A stretch of 64,000 bases of DNA. It comes from PVC group bacterium. Lineage in GTDB: Bacteria > Verrucomicrobiota > Kiritimatiellia > CAIKKV01 > CAITUY01. The DNA is taken from assembly GCA_945870225.1 (NCBI GenBank), contig CAMBRF010000001.1:1-64000 (forward strand). Direction: 5' to 3'. The position numbers and the translations under genes are program-made. Below the pieces are notes generated by a model. It saw nothing but the letters and a program-made list of their open reading frames with translations. It did not search any database and was not told the origin of the DNA. Shown piece by piece: positions 49,353 through 58,373 of the stretch (within the stretch, counting starts at the first letter, position 1; each line of letters starts with the position of its first letter).

Positions 49353-51280
49353 GACATTTTTTGATCGAAGGTGCGGCGAACGGCGCTCAGGATCGTCTCC
49401 GGGTCAGCAGGCTTCTGGATGAAGCGCCAGGAGCCGCTCGGTAGATAGGATCGCACATGTTCGCGGGAGAAACCGCACAACATGATCACGGCTGCCGTAG
49501 GGTTTATTTTTATAATTTCCTGTAGGACGGCCTTGCCGTCCTGATCGGGCATAACGACATCGATGATCGCCAGGTCCAGAGAGCTTCCCAGCTTGTTGTA
49601 AAGCGCGATGGCCTCCCGGCCGCCTGACGCGAGATGAGTTTTAAATCCGGCCTGTTTCAGGACGTCGTGAATCTCCATTCGGGTTGCCTCGTCGTCATCT
49701 ACAATAAGAATGGATCCTGATGGAGCTGCGGCAGGCTGGATGGCGGGGTGTTGGGTGTCCGGCTGGGCCTCGGGCAGGAAGATGGAGAGAGTGGTGCCGC
49801 GTTTGGGTTCGCTGGTCGCTTTGATCCATCCACCGTAATGTTGGATGGCGCTATACACCACCGAGAGTCCCAGCCCGACATGATTATCGGTGGCCTTGGT
49901 TGTAAAAAAAGGTTCAAAGATACGATCCAGTGTTTCCTGCGACATTCCCACCCCGGAATCCTTGACGCGGAGGGTAACGTAGGGGCCGGGTTTGGCGTGG
50001 GGATTCAGCTTTGGGTCGGGCTTGAGCAGCTTGTAGGGACGGAGGTCGATGGTGACCTTGCCGCCTTCCTCCATCGCATCGGCGGCATTGAGGATGACAT
50101 CGACCAGCAGATCCACGAAATGGCTCCGGTCCGCCTTGATCAGGGCGGAAGGAGTCCGGATGTTGTTCTGGACACGAATATTCCGCTTATCCAGGATGTC
50201 GTGCAGGAGTGAGACCGCGCTTTCGACGAGGTTTCCCACCATGACCGGACGAATCTCCAGTTTTCCTTCGGTGTCGCTGGCTCGGGCGACGCCCAGAATG
50301 CGTTTACTCAGGCTTCCGGCATGTTCGACGGCGGAGAGTATGCGGTTGATGTCGTCATGCGCACGGGTGTTGGGAAGCAGGTAGTCCTGCATGGTGGAGG
50401 CATAACCTGCAATCAAGGCGACGGTATTGTTGAAATCATGAGCGATATTACTGGAGAGCTTGCCGAGCGCCTCCATCTTCTGATGGTTGAGGGTCCGCTT
50501 TTCGACTTGTCGGCGGGCGGTGACGTCGCGGAAAACGGCGACGATTCCCAGTAAGTTGCCTTCTGCGTCATGGATGGGTGAAACCGTGGTGTCGATGGGT
50601 CGTTCGGTGCCGTTTGCGGAGACCAGCAGGATGTTGTCCCCCTCCTCCTTGAGGGTGGTGTCGTCGCGGAGCGCACGGGCTTCGGACGATTCGGTGGGGT
50701 GACGATTCAGTTCGTCGAGGGTATGGAAGACTTCCGACAGAGGGAGCCCGAGCGCTTGTTTACGTGTCCATCCAGTCAGGTGTTCCGCCACCGGGTTCAT
50801 GAAGATTACATTGCCGCTAATGTCGGCGGCGATGACAGCATCGCCGATACAGTCCAGCACGGCTTCGACCCATTGGCGCTGTTCGTGGAGCTTACGCTCC
50901 ATGGCGGAACGAAAGAGGGCGGTCTCCAGCGCCACTTCAAGCTCACGGTCGGCAAACGGCTTGATGACGTAGCCGTAGGGGGCGATGGCCTTTGCCCGGG
51001 ATAGGGTGGCCTCGTCGGCATGGGCCGTCAGGAAAACGACCGGGATATTCAGGTTCTTCTGGATCCGGCTGGCGGCCTCGATTCCGTCCATGCTGCCGGG
51101 CAGCCTGATATCCATCAGCACAATATCCGGCGCCCCGCTGGTGGCCTTGTTGACGGCGTCCTGGCCGGTGGAGCAGGTGCCGGCAACATGATAGGACATG
51201 CCCTTCAGGGTCGCGGCAATATCCTTCGCCACAATGGCCTCATCCTCAACGATCAGGACGCGCGCTTTAGGGTTCTTCAT
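49349..51280 (-). CDS. Hybrid sensor histidine kinase (REC-PAS-HisKA-HATPase-REC)
   Basis: 643 residues, soluble, no transmembrane segment. Domains: receiver (VLIVEDEAIVAKDIAATLKG, phospho-Asp in IVLMDIRLPG), PAS (about 130-250, AVLDCIGDAVIAADISGNVI), HisKA with H281 in LSSNIAHDFNNTVAL, ATPase with N-box VILNAADAMEEGG and G-boxes DSGVGMS and GLGLSVV, and a second receiver (ILIVDDDEATRM, IIDVVMPDQDG). It leads the operon with NamZ, MurU-AmgK and the repeat lipoprotein, overlapping NamZ by 4 nt. It has no DNA-binding output, so its effect is through another regulator. Control of cell-wall salvage is inference. Confidence 0.9.
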   Translation of the reverse strand: MKNPKARVLIVEDEAIVAKDIAATLKGMSYHVAGTCSTGQDAVNKATSGAPDIVLMDIRLPGSMDGIEAASRIQKNLNIPVVFLTAHADEATLSRAKAIAPYGYVIKPFADRELEVALETALFRSAMERKLHEQRQWVEAVLDCIGDAVIAADISGNVIFMNPVAEHLTGWTRKQALGLPLSEVFHTLDELNRHPTESSEARALRDDTTLKEEGDNILLVSANGTERPIDTTVSPIHDAEGNLLGIVAVFRDVTARRQVEKRTLNHQKMEALGKLSSNIAHDFNNTVALIAGYASTMQDYLLPNTRAHDDINRILSAVEHAGSLSKRILGVARASDTEGKLEIRPVMVGNLVESAVSLLHDILDKRNIRVQNNIRTPSALIKADRSHFVDLLVDVILNAADAMEEGGKVTIDLRPYKLLKPDPKLNPHAKPGPYVTLRVKDSGVGMSQETLDRIFEPFFTTKATDNHVGLGLSVVYSAIQHYGGWIKATSEPKRGTTLSIFLPEAQPDTQHPAIQPAAAPSGSILIVDDDEATRMEIHDVLKQAGFKTHLASGGREAIALYNKLGSSLDLAIIDVVMPDQDGKAVLQEIIKINPTAAVIMLCGFSREHVRSYLPSGSWRFIQKPADPETILSAVRRTFDQKMS

Positions 51281-51359
51281 GCGGAACCGTCTTTCATTAA
51301 GGTCGTTATCAAAGGCGTTGCTCTGACTATGTCACAGCCATTCGAAAAAGACAATAAGT

Positions 51360-51375
51360 GCCCGCGAAGGCGGGC
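51360..51375 (-). terminator. Rho-independent terminator after lipB
   Basis: On the minus strand GCCCGC-CTTC-GCGGGC forms a 6-bp GC stem with a tetraloop, followed by ACTTATTGTCTTTTTC. It begins 2 bp after the lipB stop and separates lipB from the kinase operon. Confidence 0.6.
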
Positions 51376-51377
51376 AA

Positions 51378-52061
51378 TCAGTGCAGCATGGCGTCAAGGT
51401 CCTCCGGTGACATTGATCGGGTGGATCGCCCCATAATCTGTTGAAATTGGCAGAGTAATTCGGCGCGCACCCGCTCCAGGGCGGGCGCGCTTTCTCCCAA
51501 TATAGCCTGCAATGAGGTGACCGGTTCCCCGCGGAGTCCGCAGGGTACGATGGTGTCGAAGCCGCCCAGGTCGAGGTTGACGTTGAAACTCATCCCATGC
51601 GAGGAAACCCAGCGTTTGAAACGGACACCGATGGCGGCGAGTTTTCCGGGGTCGGTCCAGGCTCCCGTTTTTCCGGCGCGACGATAGGCCGTGACGCCAA
51701 AGCGCGCGGCGGTGCGGAGGGCAATTTCTTCCAGCATCTGGACATAAGCGTGGGCATCGGCCTCGGTTCCGGTCAACTGCAGGATGGGATAAAGGATGAG
51801 CTGGCCCGGGGCGTGATAGGTGATGTCGCCGCCGCGGGGACTTTCAACCAGGGTGATGCCACGTCGGGCCAGGCTCTCGGGTGTGAGCAGCAGGTGCTCG
51901 GGTTTGGCGCGGATGCCCAGTGTGATTACCGGCGGGTGCTCGAGCATCAGCACCACATCGGGAATCTTCTTCGCGAGCCGTGCGGCGACAAGCGCTTCCT
52001 GAAGCCGCATCGCATCGGTGTACGGCACAGGCGAAGGAAAAATAACGGCAAGAGTGTTCAT
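51378..52061 (-). CDS. lipB: Octanoyltransferase (lipoate biosynthesis)
   Basis: 227 residues, normal length. Family motifs: VLMLEHPPVITLGIRA, VESPRGGDITYHAPGQLILY, GKTGAWTDPGKLAAIGVRF, RWVSSHGMSFNVNLDL and the catalytic Cys in TIVPCGLRGEPVTSL. It moves octanoyl from acyl carrier protein to lipoyl domains. A lipA gene is not seen beside it. The MITE-like element lies 16 bp upstream of the start, in the promoter region. Confidence 0.95.
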   Translation of the reverse strand: MNTLAVIFPSPVPYTDAMRLQEALVAARLAKKIPDVVLMLEHPPVITLGIRAKPEHLLLTPESLARRGITLVESPRGGDITYHAPGQLILYPILQLTGTEADAHAYVQMLEEIALRTAARFGVTAYRRAGKTGAWTDPGKLAAIGVRFKRWVSSHGMSFNVNLDLGGFDTIVPCGLRGEPVTSLQAILGESAPALERVRAELLCQFQQIMGRSTRSMSPEDLDAMLH

Positions 52062-52077
52062 CAGGTGGTAATCAATC

Positions 52078-52257
52078 GAACCGCAGAATATCGAACAAGG
52101 AACGGCGAAATTTGAAATCAGCTCCGTGCTTTTGTTGAAGTCTTTACACTCGCTACAAAATGGATCACGCGGACGGCAAACGAAATAAGGCGGTCCTCAA
52201 GGTCGAAAGCTTTTTCCTTCATTATTCTGCGGTTCCTTGATCGATATTCTGCGGTTC
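52078..52257. mobile_element. MITE-like element with 26-bp inverted terminal repeats
   Basis: Left arm 52078-52103 and right arm 52232-52257 match 25 of 26 bases as inverted repeats (GAACCGCAGAATATCGA... against its complement). An additional partial copy, ATTCTGCGGTTCC, starts at 52224. The 128 bp between hold no ORF or known RNA. It fills the space between ispA and lipB. The repeat is of the kind found dispersed in PVC genomes; copy number cannot be tested here. Confidence 0.75.
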
Positions 52258-52265
52258 AGCGGCTG

Positions 52266-53150
52266 TTAACACGCCCGGTGGACGGTGTATTCCGCCAGGG
52301 CGATCAGGGGTTGGGGATCACCGGGTAGATCGTGGATGGCCTCGATGGCTACCTGCATCAGAGCGTTGGCTTTCAGACGGCTCGGCTCCAGACCATGGAC
52401 CGCGACATAGGTCAGTTTCTTGAGCTCGGCATCGCTGCCCACGGGCTTGCCCAACTGCTCGGGAGTGGAGGTGACGTTCAGGATGTCATCGGCAATCTGG
52501 AATGCGAGGCCGGCGGCCTCGCCATAACGCGTCAAGGCATCGAGTGCATCGGGTGAGGCGGCGGCACAGATGCCGCCCATCCGCACGGCGGCGCGGATCA
52601 GGGCGGCTGTTTTGTGCCGGTGAATATAGTCGACCAGGTCGGCGTCGGGTTGACGCCCCTCAGCGGCCAGATCCTCCACCTGACCGCCGATGACCCCCTG
52701 GCTGCCTGCGGCCCGGGCCAATTCCAGCGCGAGTTGACCCGGCGGGTAGGGGGCGGGAGCCGTCGCGCTGGCGAGCCATTCGAAGGCGAGGGTCAGCAGG
52801 GCGTCGCCAGCCAGCAGGGCATTGGCTTCGCCGTAGACTACATGGGTGGTTGGTTTACCTCGCCGCAAGGCATCGTCATCCATACAGGGCAGATCGTCGT
52901 GGACAAGGGTGTAGGTGTGAAGGATTTCGAGGGCAAGCCCGGGCAGCAGGGCGGCCTCGGGCGGTCCGCCCGCCGCTTCGCAGGCGGCCATGCAGAGAAT
53001 CGGGCGCAGACGTTTACCGCCTGCCATGACAGGATGCCGCATAGCCTGATGCAGGACGGCCGGTCTTGTGTTATCCGGGGGAAGGTGGTGTTGCAAACCC
53101 GCCTCGACCATGTCGCGCCGGCGGTTGAGGTAGGTGGTGAGGTTGAACAT
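52266..53150 (-). CDS. ispA: Farnesyl/geranylgeranyl diphosphate synthase
   Basis: 294 residues from the ATG at 53150; the ORF reaches 53204 through a non-ATG start but the extra 18 residues are not family-like. First Asp-rich motif LVHDDLPCMDDDALRRGKPT, GGKRLRP before it, and second Asp-rich motif FQIADDILN are all present; chain-length residues before DDxxD (HTYT) suit a short-chain (C15/C20) prenyl synthase. It condenses isopentenyl and allylic diphosphates. The stop lies 8 bp from the MITE-like element. Confidence 0.92.
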   Translation of the reverse strand: MFNLTTYLNRRRDMVEAGLQHHLPPDNTRPAVLHQAMRHPVMAGGKRLRPILCMAACEAAGGPPEAALLPGLALEILHTYTLVHDDLPCMDDDALRRGKPTTHVVYGEANALLAGDALLTLAFEWLASATAPAPYPPGQLALELARAAGSQGVIGGQVEDLAAEGRQPDADLVDYIHRHKTAALIRAAVRMGGICAAASPDALDALTRYGEAAGLAFQIADDILNVTSTPEQLGKPVGSDAELKKLTYVAVHGLEPSRLKANALMQVAIEAIHDLPGDPQPLIALAEYTVHRAC

Positions 53151-53360
53151 GCTTTGAATGTAGCGATGGAGAGGGTCGGGAGAAAAGAAAAATCCTCGGG
53201 ACAACTCAGGAAGTCAAAAGGCAGAATTTAGGATGAAATGCACAAACATCAGACAGCTTCGCTGTTTTTTGTATTAATTCTTCAACCTCTTCTCTTTTCT
53301 TGGCTTCTTTTGTTTATCCTCAGTTCCAAAAATCAATCCTTTCTCCAGCGCGGTAATTGT

Positions 53361-53391
53361 ATGAACAAGCTGTACTGTACAGCTTGTTCAT
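53361..53391. promoter_or_regulatory. 31-bp near-perfect palindrome (candidate operator)
   Basis: Fifteen base pairs are perfectly inverted around a single central T at 53376 (half-site ATGAACAAGCTGTAC). It is the main structure in the 374-bp gap 53151-53524 between ispA and the 3D-domain gene, 134 bp upstream of the latter. The gap otherwise holds a short ACAGC-TTC-GCTGT stem with a T6 run at 53253-53270 and no ORF. The perfection and length suit a dimer or tetramer operator; the stem could also fold as RNA. Confidence 0.5.
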
Positions 53392-53524
53392 TGAATGCGC
53401 CTGCGTGATATATCATAGGGGACGATGGCTGCGCTGTCGGTGTTGCGGTCGGAAACGCTGCGGGTTCCTCAGAAGTGGAAGTGCAGGAGTTGATTATTCG
53501 GAAGGTTTGATATAAACGGGGGGC

Positions 53525-53965
53525 ATGATCCTATGTCGTGCATGGATGGGGGCTGGCCTGCTGGCATTTCTGGCCGCAGGGTGCGTGGGTATCCATCCTC
53601 CGCCCCGCACGACTCCCGTGGAACGGACCTTATTGACGACGGGATACTGTGCGTGCGGGGACTGTTGCGGCTGGCGACGGAATTGGCTGGGTCGGCCAGT
53701 GTATGCGTCGGGACCGCTCAAGGGGAAGAGAAAGGCGACGGGCATTACGGCCAGTGGGACACAGGCGCGACGCGGGACCATTGCCGCCGACGCCGTGCGT
53801 TATCCGTTCGGGACAACGCTGTATATCGACGGCTATGGGTACGGGCGGGTTGAAGACCGCGGCGGCGGGATCAAGGGTGATCATGTCGACCTGTTCTTCC
53901 GGTCCCATGACGAAGCGTTGGAGTGGGGCAGGCGTTATAAACGAGCCCTGATCTGGTTCCGGTAG
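53525..53965 (+). CDS. 3D-domain lipoprotein
   Basis: 146 residues. A short signal peptide ends in the lipobox LAAGC (C20). The 3D domain, a double-psi barrel named for its three Asp residues, is clear: TTGYCACGDCCGW, TASGTQARRGTIAADAVRYP, FGTTLYIDGYGYGRVEDRGG and KGDHVDLFFRSHDEALEWG. In MltA and related lytic transglycosylases this domain cleaves glycan strands; here it is the whole protein, as in small 3D proteins of Firmicutes. A GGGGGG SD lies 3 nt before the start. It is probably an envelope peptidoglycan hydrolase. Confidence 0.9.
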   Translation: MILCRAWMGAGLLAFLAAGCVGIHPPPRTTPVERTLLTTGYCACGDCCGWRRNWLGRPVYASGPLKGKRKATGITASGTQARRGTIAADAVRYPFGTTLYIDGYGYGRVEDRGGGIKGDHVDLFFRSHDEALEWGRRYKRALIWFR

Positions 53966-54058
53966 ATTTTTAGCCTACCATGAATCAGAGAGCCGCTAGG
54001 GGTGCGTCGGTGGCGCAGGATGATGGAAGGGATGGAAGCCGGAAGACCCAGATTATCT

Positions 54059-54110
54059 GGAATTCAGGAAATCAGGGTTGGGATTTCGGATTCATGAGTT
54101 CCTGAGTTCC
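54059..54110. repeat. Imperfect inverted repeat between 3D gene and tRNA-Ser
   Basis: 54059-54074 (GGAATTCAGGAAATCA) and 54095-54110 (TGAGTTCCTGAGTTCC) pair at 14 of 16 positions. Each arm holds two shorter subrepeats. The remaining 53966-54146 interval shows nothing else. Confidence 0.4.
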
Positions 54111-54146
54111 CGATTCAGACTGTGGTCGGGCTGCGAATGCGTTGAA

Positions 54147-54236
54147 TGGCGGAGGGGGTGGGATTTGAACCCACGATGCCTTGCGGCATACATGATTTCG
54201 AGTCATGCGCATTCAACCGGGCTCTGCCACCCCTCC
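54147..54236 (-). tRNA. tRNA-Ser (anticodon CGA)
   Basis: 90 nt with a long variable arm (ATGCCGCAAGGCAT) and encoded CCA. Acceptor GGAGGGG, anticodon stem CATGA/TCATG with loop CTCGAAA (anticodon CGA), T-loop TTCAAATC. The 204 bp from here to the glycine-rich gene start show only a short AT-rich stretch. Confidence 0.95.
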
Positions 54237-54440
54237 AACGCTGAGACATAAACGGGGCTGAAGATATACACTCCGCCCTTTTGCGTCAAGGGCAAGACCA
54301 ATCTGAGCAGAGCCCCCCATCTAATGATTCAGTAAACCGGGCATCTTGGGTAGGATCTGAACAACGAAAAGATTGATGCCAAACTCAGCGTGACCTCGAT
54401 GCTCAGAAAATGTATACTGAAAAATTTGCAGAAGGTCATT

Positions 54441-57400
54441 ATGAGAAGCTGCCCAAGGCGAAGGTGTTTCAGATTTTATGGAATCTGGGCCGGTGTGCTG
54501 GCGATTCTGGCATGGGTGCCGACCGCACAAGCCGTTTCCGCGACGGGCGGCGACATTACCACCAACTACACATATCTTGGCGCCACTTACCGTGCTCACA
54601 TTTTTACGAATGTTGTCACCACCAACCTTACGGTCACGGGAAGCGGAAACGTGTCGGTTTTAGTTGTGGCCGGCGGAGGCGGTGGCGGCAACGGCCTTGG
54701 CGGCGGCGGCGGCGCCGGCGGATTGATCTATACGTCATCTTTTGCCGTGGTGTCAGGAGTGTCCGGCAGCAATTATGTCGTGACCGTCGGCAGCGGCGGT
54801 GCCGGTGCCCTTGCAGCCTCTGCTAAAGGGGGTTCAAATGGCTTGAGTTCCGTGTTTGGTCCATTGACGGCATCCGGCGGGGGGGGCGGGGCTGGCTTTA
54901 CCACCGGTGGTGGTGCCGGAAGCGTGGCGGCTGGAAGCGGCGGTTCCGGCGGCGGCGGACTGGCCACTCCGAGTTTTCCGGCTTATTATTACGGAGGCGC
55001 CGCATCACCCGCCGGTCAGGGCTACGCGGGCGGTACCGGCGGTACTTTTGTTGCCAATTACCCTGGTGGGGGCGGGGGTGGCGCCGGTGCTGTAGGCGGA
55101 AGCGTGACAAACCAAGCCATGGGCGGGAACGGCGGCATCGGGAAAGCGTACCCACAGTTTGCCAGTGTTGGCGGTGATACTAATTTCCCAGGTGAGGGTT
55201 GGTTTGCCGGCGGGGGCGGGGGTGGATTGCATACCTCCGGCACGCCGGGAACAGGGGGCAAGGGTGGCGGCGGGACTGCGGGTGCGACCAACGTAGCCAC
55301 CAGGGGATTTAGAGGCCAGCCCAATACCGGTGGCGGTGGCGGTTCAGGATCTTATGTTGGCACCTATGGCGGTGGCGGCACGGGCGGATGTGGCATTGTG
55401 ATTGTAATGTATGAAGACGCGATGTCTCTTCACAATCTTTTCGCGACGAACGTGACCGACACTTCGGCGGATCTGATCGGGAACCTGACCTCGACGGGTG
55501 CCTCGCCGACGACGGTCTGGACGTTCTGGGATACCACGGATCACACCACGAACAAGACGTGGGCCTACTCCACTAATTTTGTGTCGGGCAGTCTTGGGGC
55601 GATCACGAATCCCGTTTCCGGCATCCTGTCAAACCAGACGTATTTTTTCACGTATTATACCTCCAATACGGAAGGCGAAGTGTGGGCGCAACCGTCCCTG
55701 TCGTTCAAGACCTGGGGGCCCTTGTCGGTCGACAACGATGGCGGCGCCACGGAAATTGGTTTCACGACCGCGACGTTAAGGGGCACCCTGCTGAGCGGGA
55801 GCGCTGCCTACGCCTCGGTCATGTGGGGCACGAGCGAGCTCAGTCTCACGAGCACAAGTACGCCGGTATGGGTCACGGAAGGGGTTCCCTTCTCCGTCAC
55901 TGTGACCGGGTTGGCGACCAATACCACCTACTACTATCACTGCTTCGTGTCCAATGCCTACGGAACCGCCACCGCCTCTACGACAAACTTCACCACGGCT
56001 ACTACTGCCACCACCTGGCAGGCCGTTACGGCGACGGGCGGCGATATTACCACCAACACCACATACAATGGCGTCACTTACCGAGTCCATGTCTTTACGA
56101 ACATTGGCACAACCAATCTTACGGTCAACATGGGCGGTAATGTTCAGGTGCTGGTTGTGGCTGGAGGAGGCGGCGGCGGCAACGGCACGGCTGGCGGCGG
56201 AGGAGCCGGTGGATTGATCTATACGTCATCTTTTGCCGTGGTGTCAGGAGTGTCCGGCAGCAATTATGTTGTGACGGTCGGCCGCGGCGGAGTTGGTGCT
56301 CCAGCAGTCATCAATCTACCGGCTTCAAACGGCTCCGATTCTGTGTTTGGTTCATTGACGGCAGTCGGTGGTGGTAAAGGCTCGAGTTGGAATCTGGCGG
56401 CAGGCAGCGGCGGTTCCGGAGGAGGAGGAAATGCGTCGTCAGCGGGGAATAGACCCGGAGGAGCCGCATCACCCGCCGGGCAAGGCTACGCGGGTGGTAC
56501 TGGCGGTACTTTTGTTGCCAATTACCCTGGTGGTGGCGGTGGTGGCGCCGGTGCTGTTGGCGCGAATGGGGTGAATCCCGATACGGCTGGTGCTGGCGGC
56601 ATTGGGAGGGCGTTCCCACAGTTCGCCAGTATGGGTGGTGACACTAATTTCCCGGGCGAGGGCTGGTTTGCCGGTGGCGGTGGGGGTGGAGTGCATACCT
56701 CCGGTACACCGGGGCTAGGGGGCAAGGGTGGTGGAGGAACTGCGGGTCCCGTTAGTGCATCCCCATCCCAACGGGGTTCGCCAGGCCAAGCCAATACTGG
56801 TGGGGGTGGCGGCTCAGGGTTTTATCAGGGCGGCGCATCCTCCTATGGCGGTGGCGGCACAGGCGGGTGTGGCATTGTGATTATAATGTATGAAGACGCG
56901 ACGTCTCTCCGCAATCTTTTCGCGACGAACGTGACCGAGACCACGGCGGATTTGGTCGGAAGTTTGTCCTCAACCGGCGCCTCGCCGACGACGGTCTGGA
57001 CGTTCTGGGGCACCACGGATCACACCACGAACAAGACGTGGGCCTACTCCACTAATTATGTGGCGGCCAGTACGGGGATGATCGCAAATCCCGTTTCCGG
57101 CCTCCTGTCGAACCAGACGTATTTCTTCACGTATTATGCCTCCAATACGGAAGGCGAAGTATGGGCGCAACCGTCCCTGTCGTTCAAGACTTTGGGGCAC
57201 TTTTTGTCGGTCGACAACGGTAGCGGCGCAACACACGTCGGGTGGTCCTCCGCGACGCTGCATGGCGCCGTCCAAGGTTATCCCCCTGCCATCGCCTACC
57301 TCTACTGGGGGCCTGTGGATCAGGAGACAAACCGCGAATTATGGCAGTTGCAGAATGAAATCCTGATCGGGCCGGCGACAGATTTGAGTTTTTCCACCAA

Positions 57401-58352
57401 TATCAGTGTTGCCATGGGATCGATCAACTATTACCGATGTTTCGCAAGCAACGCCTATGGCCAGGCCTGGGCGTACCCCACCGTGGCTTTCACGTCACCG
57501 GTCGCCGTGCCGGCAAACATCCAAAGTCTCGTCCTTGAGTCTAGAGTCGCCATCCAGAACTTCAGCATCGTTTTTGACGGCAATAGTTGGATCGCCGGCT
57601 CCGGCTCAACCGGCGGCTCAAACTTCCCCAATCAAACTGTGGCTTTGCTGACGAATGCCGGTAGAACGGTGAGTATGAAGAATTACGGGGTAGCCGGACA
57701 GACAACCGGTGCGATGCAGGCGGATGCACTTACTCAGATCGACCCCAATCATACGAACTACGACTTCCTGATCGGCTTGGAATTGGTCAACGAATGGGGC
57801 CTCTCGACGACTTACACGAAGGAGCAACTTTACAGCAGGTACAAGCAGTACTTCCTGGATCGCAAGGCCGCTGGCTTCAAGTATGTATACGCCTGCACGC
57901 CCCACGACCAGGCTCATTATGGTCGGACATCAGGGGGCGATTGGGCCACCGTCCGTGCCTATTTCATCGCGCAGATGAAGGCGGAATTCCCCTCGCTGGG
58001 CATTGGCGTGATTGACTGCGGATCTGACCCGCGCTTGTCAGACTGGACGGACACCACGTATTTTTCAGCAGACAAGATTCATTTGAAAAATGCGGGGCAA
58101 GCGGTACAGGCACAATACGCCTACAACGCCTTAATGAGCTCTGCAGGGGGAAGCAGTCTGCTCTTGGCCTTGACAGGCTCAAATACGTCCACCTACACCT
58201 TGCAGCAAGCCCCCGTATTGACTCCTGCCGCCTGGGAAAATGTCCTGCCGTATACAAATCTTACCGGTCTGGGTTCAATAGTGATCACGAACGGTCTAAG
58301 TACCAATTCCACAATGTTCTTTCGGGTCATTTGCATAGAAACGACGAATTGA
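54441..58352 (+). CDS. Secreted glycine-rich, Fn3-like and SGNH-hydrolase protein
   Basis: 1303 residues from the ATG at 54441 (AGAAGGTC upstream); an ATG at 54390 is less likely. The signal peptide has AGVLAILAWVPTAQA. Two modules follow, each a YTYLGATYRAHIFTN-type lead-in, a glycine-rich domain (about 77-325 and 573-816, with VLVVAGGGGGG) and Fn3-like strands (to about 527 and 1020). The end is an SGNH hydrolase: VFDGNSWIAG (near 1042), LELVNEWGLS and D1211-K-I-H1214. The C-terminus (VLPYTNLTGLGSIVITNGLS) resembles sorting or Verrucomicrobia-type tail domains. It is probably an extracellular or surface esterase acting on polysaccharide. Confidence 0.8.
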   Translation: MRSCPRRRCFRFYGIWAGVLAILAWVPTAQAVSATGGDITTNYTYLGATYRAHIFTNVVTTNLTVTGSGNVSVLVVAGGGGGGNGLGGGGGAGGLIYTSSFAVVSGVSGSNYVVTVGSGGAGALAASAKGGSNGLSSVFGPLTASGGGGGAGFTTGGGAGSVAAGSGGSGGGGLATPSFPAYYYGGAASPAGQGYAGGTGGTFVANYPGGGGGGAGAVGGSVTNQAMGGNGGIGKAYPQFASVGGDTNFPGEGWFAGGGGGGLHTSGTPGTGGKGGGGTAGATNVATRGFRGQPNTGGGGGSGSYVGTYGGGGTGGCGIVIVMYEDAMSLHNLFATNVTDTSADLIGNLTSTGASPTTVWTFWDTTDHTTNKTWAYSTNFVSGSLGAITNPVSGILSNQTYFFTYYTSNTEGEVWAQPSLSFKTWGPLSVDNDGGATEIGFTTATLRGTLLSGSAAYASVMWGTSELSLTSTSTPVWVTEGVPFSVTVTGLATNTTYYYHCFVSNAYGTATASTTNFTTATTATTWQAVTATGGDITTNTTYNGVTYRVHVFTNIGTTNLTVNMGGNVQVLVVAGGGGGGNGTAGGGGAGGLIYTSSFAVVSGVSGSNYVVTVGRGGVGAPAVINLPASNGSDSVFGSLTAVGGGKGSSWNLAAGSGGSGGGGNASSAGNRPGGAASPAGQGYAGGTGGTFVANYPGGGGGGAGAVGANGVNPDTAGAGGIGRAFPQFASMGGDTNFPGEGWFAGGGGGGVHTSGTPGLGGKGGGGTAGPVSASPSQRGSPGQANTGGGGGSGFYQGGASSYGGGGTGGCGIVIIMYEDATSLRNLFATNVTETTADLVGSLSSTGASPTTVWTFWGTTDHTTNKTWAYSTNYVAASTGMIANPVSGLLSNQTYFFTYYASNTEGEVWAQPSLSFKTLGHFLSVDNGSGATHVGWSSATLHGAVQGYPPAIAYLYWGPVDQETNRELWQLQNEILIGPATDLSFSTNISVAMGSINYYRCFASNAYGQAWAYPTVAFTSPVAVPANIQSLVLESRVAIQNFSIVFDGNSWIAGSGSTGGSNFPNQTVALLTNAGRTVSMKNYGVAGQTTGAMQADALTQIDPNHTNYDFLIGLELVNEWGLSTTYTKEQLYSRYKQYFLDRKAAGFKYVYACTPHDQAHYGRTSGGDWATVRAYFIAQMKAEFPSLGIGVIDCGSDPRLSDWTDTTYFSADKIHLKNAGQAVQAQYAYNALMSSAGGSSLLLALTGSNTSTYTLQQAPVLTPAAWENVLPYTNLTGLGSIVITNGLSTNSTMFFRVICIETTN
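54531..57500 (+). repeat. 1.49-kb tandem duplication inside the glycine-rich gene
   Basis: Copy one starts at 54531 and copy two at 56022 (GCCGTT-C/A-CG-CGACGGGCGG), an offset of 1491 bp or 497 codons. Several stretches are nearly identical in DNA, for example TTTTGCCGTGGTGTCAGGAG after 54720 and again after 56211. Indels in the glycine-rich parts change the offset slightly downstream. Confidence 0.85.
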
Positions 58353-58373
58353 GACTTCTCCATCTTCCCCGCT

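Noticed and set aside
53253-53270. Rho-independent terminator (ACAGC-TTC-GCTGT with T6)
   Set aside because: It would act on the plus strand, where no transcript is expected to arrive; the stem is only 5-6 bp, so it was not listed separately.
53362-53409. Short frame MNKLYCTACSLNAPA starting in the 31-bp palindrome
   Set aside because: Too short, without a ribosome binding site, and explained by the palindrome.
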